Source: Didymodactylos carnosus
Lineage: Eukaryota > Rotifera > Eurotatoria > Philodinida > Philodinidae
Length of the DNA stretch: 27,738 bases
Assembly: GCA_905250885.1 (NCBI GenBank)
Contig: CAJNOQ010001880.1
Location: forward strand, 1 to 27,738
Reading direction: 5' to 3'
Part shown: positions 18,594 through 27,738 of the stretch, piece by piece
Layout: each line of letters starts with the position of its first letter
Numbering within the stretch: the first letter of the stretch is position 1
Translations under genes and position numbers: made by a program
The notes under the pieces: model-generated
What the model was told of the DNA's origin: nothing
Database searches by the model: none
Seen by the model: the letters and a program-made list of their open reading frames with translations, nothing else

Positions 18594-20526
18594 TCAAGTC
18601 TGTCGATTCGCCGGTGTCTGTGTCGCCATTGTCGGACTAATTTGTGTCAGTAGTCCACCATACTGCCGTCTCATCCAACTGACCAAAACTCGTTTCAGTT
18701 CCGGTAGGCCAACAAGTCCGACGAATGGACAGAGTACAATAACTAGAGCGTACAAGTAGGCGAGATACTGATTGTAAGCTATTTGTACTTCTTTCAGATT
18801 CGGTTGATAAATTGAAAACATACTCGTGATAATAACTGGTAGCCATGTGATTGAATAGAGTAAGGAGACAGCGACCAATTGAACGACTAACTTGACATTC
18901 TTCTTCCACATCTGCTGCTGTTTCATCTGACGTTTCTGTGACAGAACTTTAAGGATCAGAAGAGCATTGACTATGACTGATAGAAATACAGGAATTGCAA
19001 TGTTGATTAAAAGATCAGTTGTGCCGAAAATAGAGTTGTACTGGTAGCAACTGCCGCCACACCAAATGACCTTGTAATTGAACTGTTGTTCACAACGGGT
19101 GTAGAGTACAATGACAGTGAAGTAGAAGATAGACGGATAGACTACGGAGAAGACGAGAGGCAGGTAATGCAGAGATAATCGATGTTTTAGAATGAAGGCA
19201 CGATGAAAGACGAGAAAGTAACGTTCAATTGAACCAAATGACATAAGGTAGATGCCAATGATGCAGAGTGAGTATTTGAGTGTAACCCAGAAAGAGCAGA
19301 AGCGATAGGATTGACTAGTTGCTACACCGTATTGAAGATAGAATAGGGTCAACGGCAGTTCCGTGCAGCTCTAAAAGTGAAGTGAAACAGAGTAAACTAA
19401 CTTCTTTTTTAATTAATTTCAGAAACCTCCGTCAAAAAACCGGACATACATACCATGCGCCTCTCCGATCTCACAAAACTTTTTTTTTAATTCTAGTTAG
19501 AAAAAGCATATGCAAGTGTCTTATGGAACTGTTAACAACTCCCTTTGAAAATCGTTTCATGCCGAGACAGGAAACTGACAAAGTCAGTTGTGTCTCGTAT
19601 GTTCCGTAATCCGTAAGAAATTTTCCCAAAGTTATCTTCAGCCAATTTAGGTCTCAGTCAGTTCAGAATAAAGCACAAAGAATTTCCACTAAAAGATCTC
19701 GATGCAGACGATCAACTAGAGACCACTGGAGTTCGAACATCCGAAAATGGTATACCTTTTCGAAAACATTGGTTTTCGGTATTTTGGATCTAGAGTTGTG
19801 AAGTTATATCGGAATGAACTCAAACTGGCACAAATTTCTTACTCAAAATTCTGTGCTTTATTTTCAGGTTGAATGAGGTATAAATCAGTCGAAATAACTT
19901 TAAAAACTTTTTCTAGACGGTTTTGAACCTATAAATCAAAAGTACTATGTCTACTTCGTATCTCAGCAGGTAAACATTTTCAAATGGACTTGTTAACAGT
20001 TTCATGTGCTCCTTTTAATCAAAAATAAAAAAGAATTTTAACACTGACGAAGTACTCGAGTTCGAACTCGAAGAAGCCCTAAGTTTTCTATCCAAATTCT
20101 GCGAAAAATTAGCCACATTTTTTAAATCTATCCTGAATTTAGCTTTGCGGTTTGAAACTATCTGAGTGTAACGTCTTTTTTGTGTTATTCCAGCAAAATC
20201 TGTACATAAAATATCCAAATAACAGTTTTGTCATTGTAAATTGAATTTTTGGGCTTTTAAAAAAGATTTTCTTCGAGCGTGGACGAAAACCAACTTCTTT
20301 TCTCGGGCTTCGGACATACCCATAGGACTGTATACTTCATACAAAGCTCTCTTACCTGTATAAAGTTCAGTATAACTAAAACAAGAATGACGTGATTGCT
20401 GACTTGGTTTCGCAGATCATTTCGTTTAAAAAAATGGTAAAAGAGAAAGAATGTGCAGCAGAGGGACGGAACGAAAAATACGAGTAGTAGACAAAATATA
20501 ACTTGATTAGTGACTGAAGGAAACAT
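18594..20526 (-). CDS. Rhodopsin-class seven-transmembrane receptor, two exons
   Basis: Exon 1 is 20526-20356 (57 codons) and ends at a CAG|GTAAG donor. Exon 2 is 19370-18594, after a TTTTAG acceptor and in the same phase. The joined protein is 315 residues. TM1 is in VIFCLLLVFFVPSLCCTFF and TM2 spans the splice (VILVLVILNFIQ then SCTELPLTLF). TM3 has the conserved Cys near residue 82 and SIERY, a variant of the DRY motif, at about 104-108. TM4 lies near LPLVFSVVYPSIFYF, TM5 near LLINIAIPVFLSVIVNALLI, TM6 at VAVSLLYSITWLPVII and TM7 at YLYALVIVLCPFVGLVGLPE. Cys residues before TM5 can pair with TM3. The NPxxY motif of TM7 is missing (CPFVG). By family it is a plasma-membrane G-protein-coupled receptor, perhaps chemosensory or peptidergic; the ligand is unknown. 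The 985-nt intron is long for this window. Confidence 0.82.
20056..20071. repeat. 16-bp perfect palindrome inside the receptor intron
   Basis: TCGAGTTCGAACTCGA reads the same on both strands. It sits inside the 985-nt intron. No function can be assigned. Confidence 0.6.
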
Positions 20527-20534
20527 GGTTGCTC

Positions 20535-21390
20535 AATAGTTTCGGACTACTGAGGACTTTCGTGTTTCTTTTTTTTTTATATAAGGAGATAAATGCCGAA
20601 GGCAGAATAATTCTTCGTCTTCTTTCGGTGAATAAGTCAAAAGAAAGGAACTTATCTATGTGTACATGCTTTTTTTCCTTTTTCCTTTTTTTAGCTCAGG
20701 ATGACAACATAATAATACCATCGTTATAATCAAGAAATGGACTTGTCTCTCTGCGGGACTTGAAAAGAAAATGTATGATTAATGAGAATACACAAGAAGT
20801 TTTCTTGTGTGCTGATGCATCAAAATGTATATTCATAATTCTTAGATGATCTCAACTTTTGACAGTTTCCCTTATCCGCAGAAAAACGTGTTTCTGAGAT
20901 TCTTAGAAAGTAATACTGTTTATAATTAAATTTGTAAATAACTGTAATTTTAAATGGATCAAAAAGGAAGAGTCTTCAGATGAGTTTAAACAGTTCTACA
21001 ACCTTCCTCTCTTGTAATCAAGAAAGTAATACTCATCACTTATCATTACTTTATATATAAAGAGAGTATAAGAAGATGAAAGATAAAAATGGATGGATTT
21101 TAATCTTATTATCGAGAAACTATCCGAAAGAAAAATGTCTTTGAATAAAATTCGTCTACCCAATTTGACACTGCCACCATTTTCAGTGGTCTCACCACAA
21201 TAATTCCAGTACCTTAGCACTATCCTCTTCCCATTCATTAGAAATATGTCGGTAAAAATGACTTGTACAAACATGAAGCAGAGGGAACGAACGAGGAATG
21301 TGACAGCAATTTAGTATCGTCCAGTCGAATAAGTTTTAGGTGTTGATATTGAATAATTTCTTGCACAAGCCTTCAAAACAAAACAAAGGA
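20535..21390. other. Gene-free stretch upstream of the receptor
   Basis: Poly-T and poly-pyrimidine runs (20570, 20675) and a 9-bp perfect stem (20790-20798 with 20802-20810). No coding region supported. The minus strand at 20996-21274 is open but unrecognised. Confidence 0.45.
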
Positions 21391-21585
21391 ATGGATAGTC
21401 TATTAACAAAATTGAAGGACGATTTGAGAACCGCTAAATCTCCGGTTAGCAGAGATGGACTATGTTCAATACAACGACATTATCGCGAACGACATTTTCG
21501 AGAATTTTTCATAGTACACATTTCGGTATTGTGGCAATATTTGTTTCAAAAACAGTTGCAGAAACTCAGCAAAAACACGCATTAG
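21391..21585 (+). CDS. Small unrecognised ORF ending in the MITE
   Basis: ATG at 21391 opens 64 codons (MDSLLTKLKDDLRTAKS, then QRHYRERHFREFF). The TAG at 21583-21585 lies in the first bases of the inverted-repeat element that starts at 21582. Insertion may therefore have truncated a longer frame, or the frame may be chance, since an overlapping frame (21462-21656) is open too. No family recognised. Confidence 0.2.
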   Translation: MDSLLTKLKDDLRTAKSPVSRDGLCSIQRHYRERHFREFFIVHISVLWQYLFQKQLQKLSKNTH

Positions 21586-21936
21586 GTGAAATAACCCATT
21601 TTTGCATATTTTTCGATAAAATTAAAAGATTCATAAACCAGTCAAGGTCCATCTAAATTATGTCATAATATACTCTATTTTTTTATCTACATTATACTAT
21701 GATGGTCAATAGAAGTTTTGCATAAAAGCAACAGAAAATACGCTGATTTTCAAAGGGTTTCTAGAAATCTTCGGAAATACAAGGGTGCTTCTTATAATTC
21801 TGAAGTAAACAATCATATTGAGCAGGTAAAATAGAGTACATCTTGATATTGTGTCATAATTTGGATGGACCTTGACTGGTTTATGAATTTTTCAGATTTT
21901 ATCCAAAAATAGGCAAAAATATCTTATTTCACCTAA
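21582..21936. mobile_element. MITE with ~89-bp terminal inverted repeats, mariner-like
   Basis: The left arm 21582-21670 (TTAGGTGAAATAA, TTCATAAACCAGTCAAGG, TCCAT, AAATTATG) is repeated in reverse complement at 21847-21936 with a modest number of differences. The element starts TTAGG and ends CCTAA, as many mariner-type ends do. It is flanked by CA on the left and TA on the right, consistent with a TA target duplication with one mutated base. The 355-bp element has a ~175-bp non-coding core. Its transcript would fold into a long hairpin. Confidence 0.85.
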
Positions 21937-21939
21937 TAT

Positions 21940-24248
21940 ACGTTTTCACTAGGTTTCTAGAACCGTTTTGGAAAACAAATATTGCCGCAAAGGTCATCGT
22001 GGTTGATTACCTATGTTTCCATCTATCTCTAAACGAACCCGATGAAATGGTGGTCAACTACGGGTGATCCACAAAAATGGCTGCCATTCGGCAACCATAA
22101 CAGATAGAGAGGTCGGCTTTGCGCACAATTGTAGAGGATAATTTGGGATATCTAGCCACCATGTTATAATTAAAAATCCTCCGCAGTTTCAGAATCTGGC
22201 AGACTCATCTATTTTCGGTCCTTTACGTACACCATCTGAAAAACCTAGACTTACAACATAAAATATATGTGAAGATAAAGTGAAGGCTTTTCTACAAAAT
22301 AGTGAAACCTGAACTCTCTATACCTCTGTGTGTTCTCGAGTTATTCGAAAGACATCCAAGGCCATTCTATTGAGGAATCAACAGTAGAAATTCCGGATAC
22401 TTGAAACCGGATGCAAATAACTGCTTATCGGTAATCTTTTGAAAAGACAAATATAGGCAGTTGTAGCGCTAGTTAATTTCGACGAAAAGTAATTCTACAA
22501 ACTTATTGGAAAACGAGGGACACGAAGACTATAATTATAATTTGGCGTCCAGTGTAATTGTCTTTAAAATAATGGAAGAAATCTGTACAATTAAAATAAG
22601 AAATTGTCCATGTTGATATTTTTTTATGTATTAGAGTTATATATTAAATTAACCAACATACCCGTTATTCATTTTGCAGTTTTCTGAATTATTCTACAAC
22701 AGAAGCTACAGATATAAATAATAAGCAAGCAACATTTCTTAAATTACGTTGAACTTTGCGATCATCAACGAATAGTTATTGTTAGCCTAAATCCTATGCA
22801 GAAAGATCTGATGTTATTATGATCTTGTTATGTTAACTGCTGATATCGACTTTACTTGTCTGTTTTATAGCGTCATAAAATGTGTTTTTATTTATTTGCT
22901 TAGTGCACTTATGTTTTTTTTGCTTCTTGGTTCACGTATATTTAAGAGTTTTTTAACTTAAAACAAACAAAAATAATATAATATAATTATAATATAATTA
23001 ACTTACAAACTTTTCGACAAAACAATTATTTTAGATGGCTTTCTGTAAACACTCAGCCGTGAAAAAACACCGTTTGAAGGATTCAAATTCCATTTACAGA
23101 TAAACTTCTTTCTTCTAGTCAAATATATTTTATTTGTTTTGCATACATCGATCAGAAGGCTATAGGGATCGAGATTCTTTTTCATAGTAGTTTGCTTTGA
23201 TGTTTTCTTCATGACATAGCACCTCTACAAGGCACTTTATTTCTAATCTAGAAAATATCAGTTTCTGTCATACAAGACCATTCTAAGGAAAGATTGGACA
23301 ACCAGATCATCAGAAGGACAATTTGGGTGTTGATTTGAACAAGTTCAGGAGTTAGTGTACCCCCGTACGATGCATATTTTTTTTTTTGATAGATTGTAAA
23401 GGAGGTAAAGCCGCATACATTCTAAAGTTTTTTGGGTGAACACAAATTGATCTTGTGTTTTTCAATAGTTTTAGTTTAGAATACTATAATGAAGTAGTTT
23501 TCCACTTGTATTCTGATAGAATAAAGCTTATATCGAGAATATATATAAATAAGTAGTACAGATATATTATATTCTAATTTCTCAATTTTCACAATGTACG
23601 AATGGAAAGAAAAAAAGAAAAAGAAATTTTTCATTTCTTTGAGATTTTTACTTCCGACCAAATACAAAACTTTCATTGTTTTTCGAATTTTTTTCAAAAG
23701 CATAAAAGATCGAAGAATAAAATGAAGATTACTGCTGTTACTTTATTATGCGTATCGAAGAATATTATTTAACTTTTGCGAAAGAACTTTTATAGAGTCA
23801 ATGCGAACATTTATTTAATGTAGGTGTGCATATATAATCCTCGAAAGTATTTATCTATCCAAGTGTATGATGCCATAATATTTTCTCATAAGTTCATATA
23901 TATTTTTTAATTTATTTAATTTCCTATCGAATAGTATACAAAATTGAGTGATATACTTATTTTGATTAGTGATAAACACTGATCTTCGTTGTCAATCAAC
24001 AGATGAATGTATGCGACAGCAAAAACATTTTTTTCTCCAATCAAAATCTGCTCTGCGACAAAATAAAGCACATTTATACATTATATACTTTTCTTTGAAA
24101 AATTATAAATTTTTTCACTTTTTTACAAGACTTCTATTATATTAACCAAACCAAAGATACTTTCATAGAACTTGCTATTAAAATAAAATTCAATACTTTC
24201 TTGATGTCTTGGTCGTTTCACAGTAACTTGAACAACTTTCAACAGTAA
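21940..24248. other. Long gene-free stretch
   Basis: About 2.3 kb without a supported gene. It contains an (AAT)n/(TAATA)n simple repeat near 22973-23000 and several homopolymer runs. Small open frames at 23003-23212 and 23476-23703 (minus) are low-complexity and unrecognised. It may hold distal regulatory sequence, but nothing identifies it. Confidence 0.5.
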
Positions 24249-24702
24249 CAGCACCACGTTACTCAGCATCCTTCACAACGGCAGCGAAGTATTCGTACAC
24301 TGGGAGACATCAAAAATGAAAAATTCGAAAAATATCTAGCTATGTGCGAAGATGACGTAGTAACAAAAGATGATGTTACAGTGATTAACGAAGTTATGTC
24401 ACAGATATCGCTGTTGTTATCTGAATCCTGCTGGATTCGATCAATTTATGACACAATATTTAAAAGGCAAAGGCCGCATTGTTAAGCATAAATTAGATTT
24501 GACATTCAAAAAGATGAATAGGTTTGATATCAAATTTGAAGATATCACAGAAAGGTTAACCAATAAACAATTCTTTATACTGGCTTCTATTTGTTTGTGT
24601 CTGATCGGTGGTGGTATCACAGCCATTGCAGCTTTTCGAATTCGTGAAATTGCAGTATATTCATCAGCCATGATCTTTAAAGCAATATGCTGTATATTGT
24701 AA
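24249..24702 (+). pseudogene. Broken unrecognised gene with one membrane segment
   Basis: One frame from 24249 (just after a TAA at 24246-24248) reads QRQRSIRTLGDIKNEKFEKY, LAMCEDDVVTKDDVTVINEV and SQISLLLSE. Near 24425 the frame shifts by one base and continues NPAGFDQFMTQYLKGKGRIV, KLDLTFKKMNRFDIKFEDIT, then a membrane segment (ILASICLCLIGGGITAIAAF), ending at TAA 24700-24702. The two halves have matching composition and join sensibly, so I read a gene with a frameshift, or with a very short unrecognised intron. There is no ATG at the left end, so a 5' exon or truncation is likely. The layout resembles a type II or tail-proximal membrane protein. No family recognised. Confidence 0.5.
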
Positions 24703-25440
24703 ACAATGATGAATGTTTGAACGATTTTAAAGTTTTAAATTACATGCACTGTATAACTGCTAGTTTTTTCTGTATATGAAAGGATCGGGGATGTTCACTT
24801 TTACCGAAAAACTGATATCTTTTACCAAAAAGGATCAACTCAAATTTCCATAAATCGATGAATTTTGATCCATATTTCACTATAACATACGTGTATAAGC
24901 ACGTAAGATCTACTGCACATACTTCTGAGATCTCTAGAAGCTTTTCCAGAATACGAGATCTTCGGGGAATCTCTCTTTTTCGTCTAAAGTATCCTGTTTG
25001 ACAGAGTATTGAATCTCGAATGAACTTATTTATTTATTTTTATTGAACCATTCTGCAAGGTTTTCAGGTAGTTTCCTGGAAGCAATGAAAAAATGACTTT
25101 CCGTCAAATCTACGTTATCAATATAAAATCGACAAAAAAAGTAGCTCTAAAGCGACTAGGTGGCATAGTGAACACTCCTGATCAAAATGAGACGTTTCCC
25201 AACTACAGGCAATGTTCCAACGAAAATTCATAGAAGTTTTAAATAGAAACCCTAAAATGTTCATCGCACACCAGTGCCACTTTATGTCGAAAGCGAACCC
25301 ACGACGTCGTAACGGATTTCTGCGTAATCATAATGTGATTAGTTGAACGTGTGTTTTATTCACGAAGTCAGGTATTTTGCTACGAAAAGGAATACAACAT
25401 TATATGACACCAAATAAATCAATATTATTTTATCAGTATA
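24703..25440. other. Gene-free stretch between relic and Smr gene
   Basis: No open frame of interest. A T/A-rich TTATTTATTTATTT run lies near 25026. An AATAAA for the minus strand at 25355-25360 could serve the Smr gene, about 95 nt past its stop. Confidence 0.45.
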
Positions 25441-25451
25441 TACAATTCTGC

Positions 25452-25907
25452 CTAATCGTCATCTTCATCGTCTGATTTAACTTCAGGTGGCAGAAGGTCA
25501 GCAGATATATATGGTGGCAATAGCGCTTGGTCTGTAACTTTTCGCTTTATATTATTTTCACTTTTAAATCGAACATACACTTCTGTTGACTTTTCATTAC
25601 ATGGTGTCGTATAAACATGAAATTCGTTCGAAACCTTTTCTAAACACTTTAGAACAGCTTCAAATAACATCGGTTTCATATCGCGTTTCCAGTTTCCCGA
25701 CTTTTTATATGTTCTTCCGTATTGATTAACATTTGAGTGTGTGCCACGACCAGCTATGAGCTTATAAGAAATATTATCGTTTTTTTTAGCAGTGGCTAAT
25801 GTTTGTTGAACGCGCTCAAGAGCAAGTTCAATGGTTTTACAGCCATGTAAATCAACATCTTTGATATGAGAGTTAATAATCCAGTGTGGACGTTGATCCC
25901 TTGCCAT
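25452..25907 (-). CDS. Small Smr-domain protein
   Basis: The frame from ATG 25907 gives 151 residues. I chose this ATG because the upstream open sequence lacks an ATG and contains a likely 5'-UTR intron (CGCAG|GTTCG ... TTTCCAG, about 25980-25938). The Smr fold is evident: DLHG at 19-22 after IKDV, an amphipathic helix, then IAGRGTHSN at about 51-59, corresponding to the family's G-x-G-x-H-S loop, and MKPMLFEAVLKCL near 79-89. The C-terminus is acidic (SDDEDDD). Smr domains occur at the end of MutS2 and in eukaryotic N4BP2-type proteins and are known as nucleic-acid-binding or nicking domains. Here the domain stands almost alone. The insertion NQYGRTYKKSGNWKRD between the HS loop and the KP helix is basic. 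A role in RNA or DNA processing is inferred; the substrate is unknown. Confidence 0.82.
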   Translation of the reverse strand: MARDQRPHWIINSHIKDVDLHGCKTIELALERVQQTLATAKKNDNISYKLIAGRGTHSNVNQYGRTYKKSGNWKRDMKPMLFEAVLKCLEKVSNEFHVYTTPCNEKSTEVYVRFKSENNIKRKVTDQALLPPYISADLLPPEVKSDDEDDD

Positions 25908-25999
25908 GAAATAACTTATGTGTAACTGGAAAAACAGTTTACAAACGAGAAGTGAATAAATACGAACCTGCGAAGAAGAACATAATGGCAACTGTCATA

Positions 26000-27480
26000 T
26001 CTAAATCTACAGTTTCAGCAATGACCTTACCTATTGCTTAGTGATAGGTTATAGGATGATTGTTTTATAATCTTTTTGGAAAACTGTGTATAATTGTTTC
26101 TGATCCACCTTCCTTTTAATTAAAAAAGATTTTACGTTGTTTGTACTTTTTGAATAAATTCATTCATTCTTCTGCAAAATGGGAAAAAACCCATTACATA
26201 CAATCAAAGTTATTGAACGATGATACCTTCAAAACATGAGAAGCATTAGCTAAAAAAGTTTTTAACAGTTATTTTGAGCTTCTTCGCATATGTACAACAA
26301 CGTCATTATGAATATTTTTGTGGTCCTAGTTTTTGAATTTTAAACTTGCTTTTTGAATAATCAATCGCTAACATTCCATTAAACTATTCTGCAATGAACA
26401 GAACGAAACTGTAATAGGCTCTGTAATTCATGCAAATAGAGTTTAAGACGTCTACAGTCCTAACCTTTTAACCTAATTGTATTGCAAGAGACTTTCCTTA
26501 GTGATGTCATAGACGGTAATAAAGTTAGTTTTAGTGGGTATTCATTGTGTCGGAGAGGTTGTGAGAAAAATGTATGAGAAAAAGAACATTTTTTCGTGCT
26601 CTTCAAACGCTACATATCCTTAATGAATCTTTTGTACATGTTTGAACGAATTTGATTTCTTCTAAGTTTGACACAGTGAAGATCGGGTACAGTGTTCGTA
26701 AATCTTTACGGTGATTCAGTTTTTGTTTCTTTCATTCATTTATGATTTATTTCGATACCGTCACGAAAAAAACATCGCTTTAAGATAAAAAGTCGATATA
26801 TTAACAGCACTTGAAATTATTATGGGTGAGTGAATCATTCGTGGTGACTAACTATGAGAATATAAAAGAAAAGGAAAATGTATGACACATTTTTTCTTGT
26901 AAACGAATGCTGTTGTTACGTGGCATGTTGATTACAAGGCTGCTTCTATATGTATTACAAGCACAGTGCTGATATAATTTTGATGATAGACGTAGTGTTT
27001 TTATGTCGTCCAATAAAAAGTTGCAGTTTTTCCGCGCCCTTTTAAATGCCACTTTTTCAATTTTGAAATAACTGTTTCTCCGAAAACTTTCAGACCAAAG
27101 TTGATAAAAAGCTACAGCTTTCAAACACTGTGAAGCTGAAACTTGACCTACTATCCATCCCAAAATAAAGGACCCGTGAGCATTTTTTGAATAACTTTTG
27201 ATAGGAATGAGATAGAGGACAGCGATTTTCGCTGTTCAATAGCCAAGACTTGAGCAGAACTTTTCACAAGTGGAAGCAACTTTTGAAAAAATTCCAGAGA
27301 TCGGGTTTTCAGAGGATCTTTGAAAACCAGCTCCGTTCTCAGAAAACTAACATACAATGTTAGTAACCTTTTTGCATGTGTAGATAGTTCGGACGTTACT
27401 CTACGAAATTATGCAAGTCCCGGCTCTCTAGCTATCGTTGTTCGGGCAGGGCTCGCTTTCCCCGAGCACGTGTCTATCTC
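26000..27480. other. Gene-free stretch
   Basis: AT-rich DNA upstream of the Smr gene. Open frames at 26852-27163 and 27151-27357 (minus) have no recognisable domain and look like chance. No repeat recognised until 27487. Confidence 0.5.
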
Positions 27481-27486
27481 CGAGCA

Positions 27487-27700
27487 GACATCTCTGGGAA
27501 TCTCAAAATGCCATGGACTATAGGTAATCGACTACGCTGAGCATAGTGGTAACATTTATTTTTGTGTAGAAATGAATATAACTTCAGGCATTGTTATGAA
27601 AACCCGGCTTTTCGCTTGTTACTAGGAAAAATTAAAATTCTTATATCCCGATCAAATCTCATGCTGACTCAAGGAAATTTTCAGGAAAGGCTTAAAAGGT
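27487..27700 (+). repeat. Dispersed repeat, copy 2
   Basis: Diverged copy of 8915-9125 in the same orientation, sharing CTGGGAATCTCA, GGTAATCG/ATAATCG, CTACGCTGA, AACTTCAGG, CTTTTCG, AAAAATTAAAA and ATTTTCAGGAA in order. A GC-richer lead-in (27421-27486) has no counterpart in copy 1. The window ends soon after, so the right limit is uncertain. Confidence 0.7.
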
Positions 27701-27738
27701 GCCATATGTTGTTGACCACGCCGAAAAAGTGATCCAGC

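Noticed and set aside
15120..19740. TTCGA-containing words (15128, 16945, 19730) as tRNA T-arm candidates
   Set aside because: No matching acceptor stem, anticodon arm or D-arm box could be placed around them.
20996..21310. Minus-strand frame with a faint likeness to receptor exon 1 (FLVRSLCFMF against FFVPSLCCTF)
   Set aside because: The match covers about ten residues and does not extend through TM1-TM2; too weak to call a duplicated exon.
26852..27523. Open frames on both strands near the right end
   Set aside because: Short, overlapping on opposite strands, no domains; the plus-strand one includes dispersed-repeat sequence.
1..27738. CRISPR array, prophage or bacterial island
   Set aside because: No regularly spaced identical repeats with unique spacers, no Shine-Dalgarno-led gene clusters, and spliced genes are present.

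Overview
The window looks like nuclear DNA of a small, AT-rich, intron-bearing invertebrate, most likely a bdelloid rotifer. Evidence: genes with few introns (one of 58 nt), a rhodopsin-type receptor of a kind I associate with large bdelloid families, TATA-like boxes almost touching start codons, and many small decayed transposons of different classes. The taxon is an inference; no rRNA, tRNA or organelle marker is present to fix it. No bacterial-style operon, CRISPR array, tRNA or rRNA was seen.

Layout. 1-1640: poly-C tract, a 174-bp direct repeat, and a degenerate ~42-bp tandem repeat arranged in two higher-order units. 1665-2390: 5'-truncated LINE tail (+). 2875-4399: two-exon cytochrome P450 of CYP7/CYP8 type (-). 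4400-5900: gene-free, with weak tandem repeats, a small GC-rich hAT-like element and a pair of hairpins. 5942-6935: broken mariner transposase (-), all three catalytic aspartates still readable. 7440-8345: second LINE relic (-), abutting an unrecognised Asp/Asn-rich broken reading frame (+, 8338-8790). 8791-12480: gene-poor, with a dispersed repeat, a direct repeat, several hairpins and a CpG-rich patch. 12487-12776: two tiny overlapping reading frames (+). 12985-14121: intact intronless 2-oxoglutarate/Fe(II) dioxygenase (-), followed at 14249-14420 by an inverted, decayed copy of its own 5' end and promoter. 15698-16227: non-autonomous hAT element with a perfect 8-bp target duplication. 17237-18013: decayed repeat-associated protein gene. 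18594-20526: two-exon 7TM receptor (-). 21582-21936: mariner-like MITE with ~89-bp inverted arms. 24249-24702: broken gene with a membrane segment. 25452-25907: intact small Smr-domain protein (-). 27487-27700: second copy of the dispersed repeat seen near 8920.

Four genes appear intact: P450, dioxygenase, receptor and Smr protein, all on the minus strand. Nothing suggests they form a pathway. They are widely spaced single genes in a landscape of old transposons. The least ordinary items are the inverted 5'-end duplication at the dioxygenase promoter, the 42-bp array, the long hairpin at 12852-12901, and the unrecognised relics at 8338-8790 and 24249-24702.
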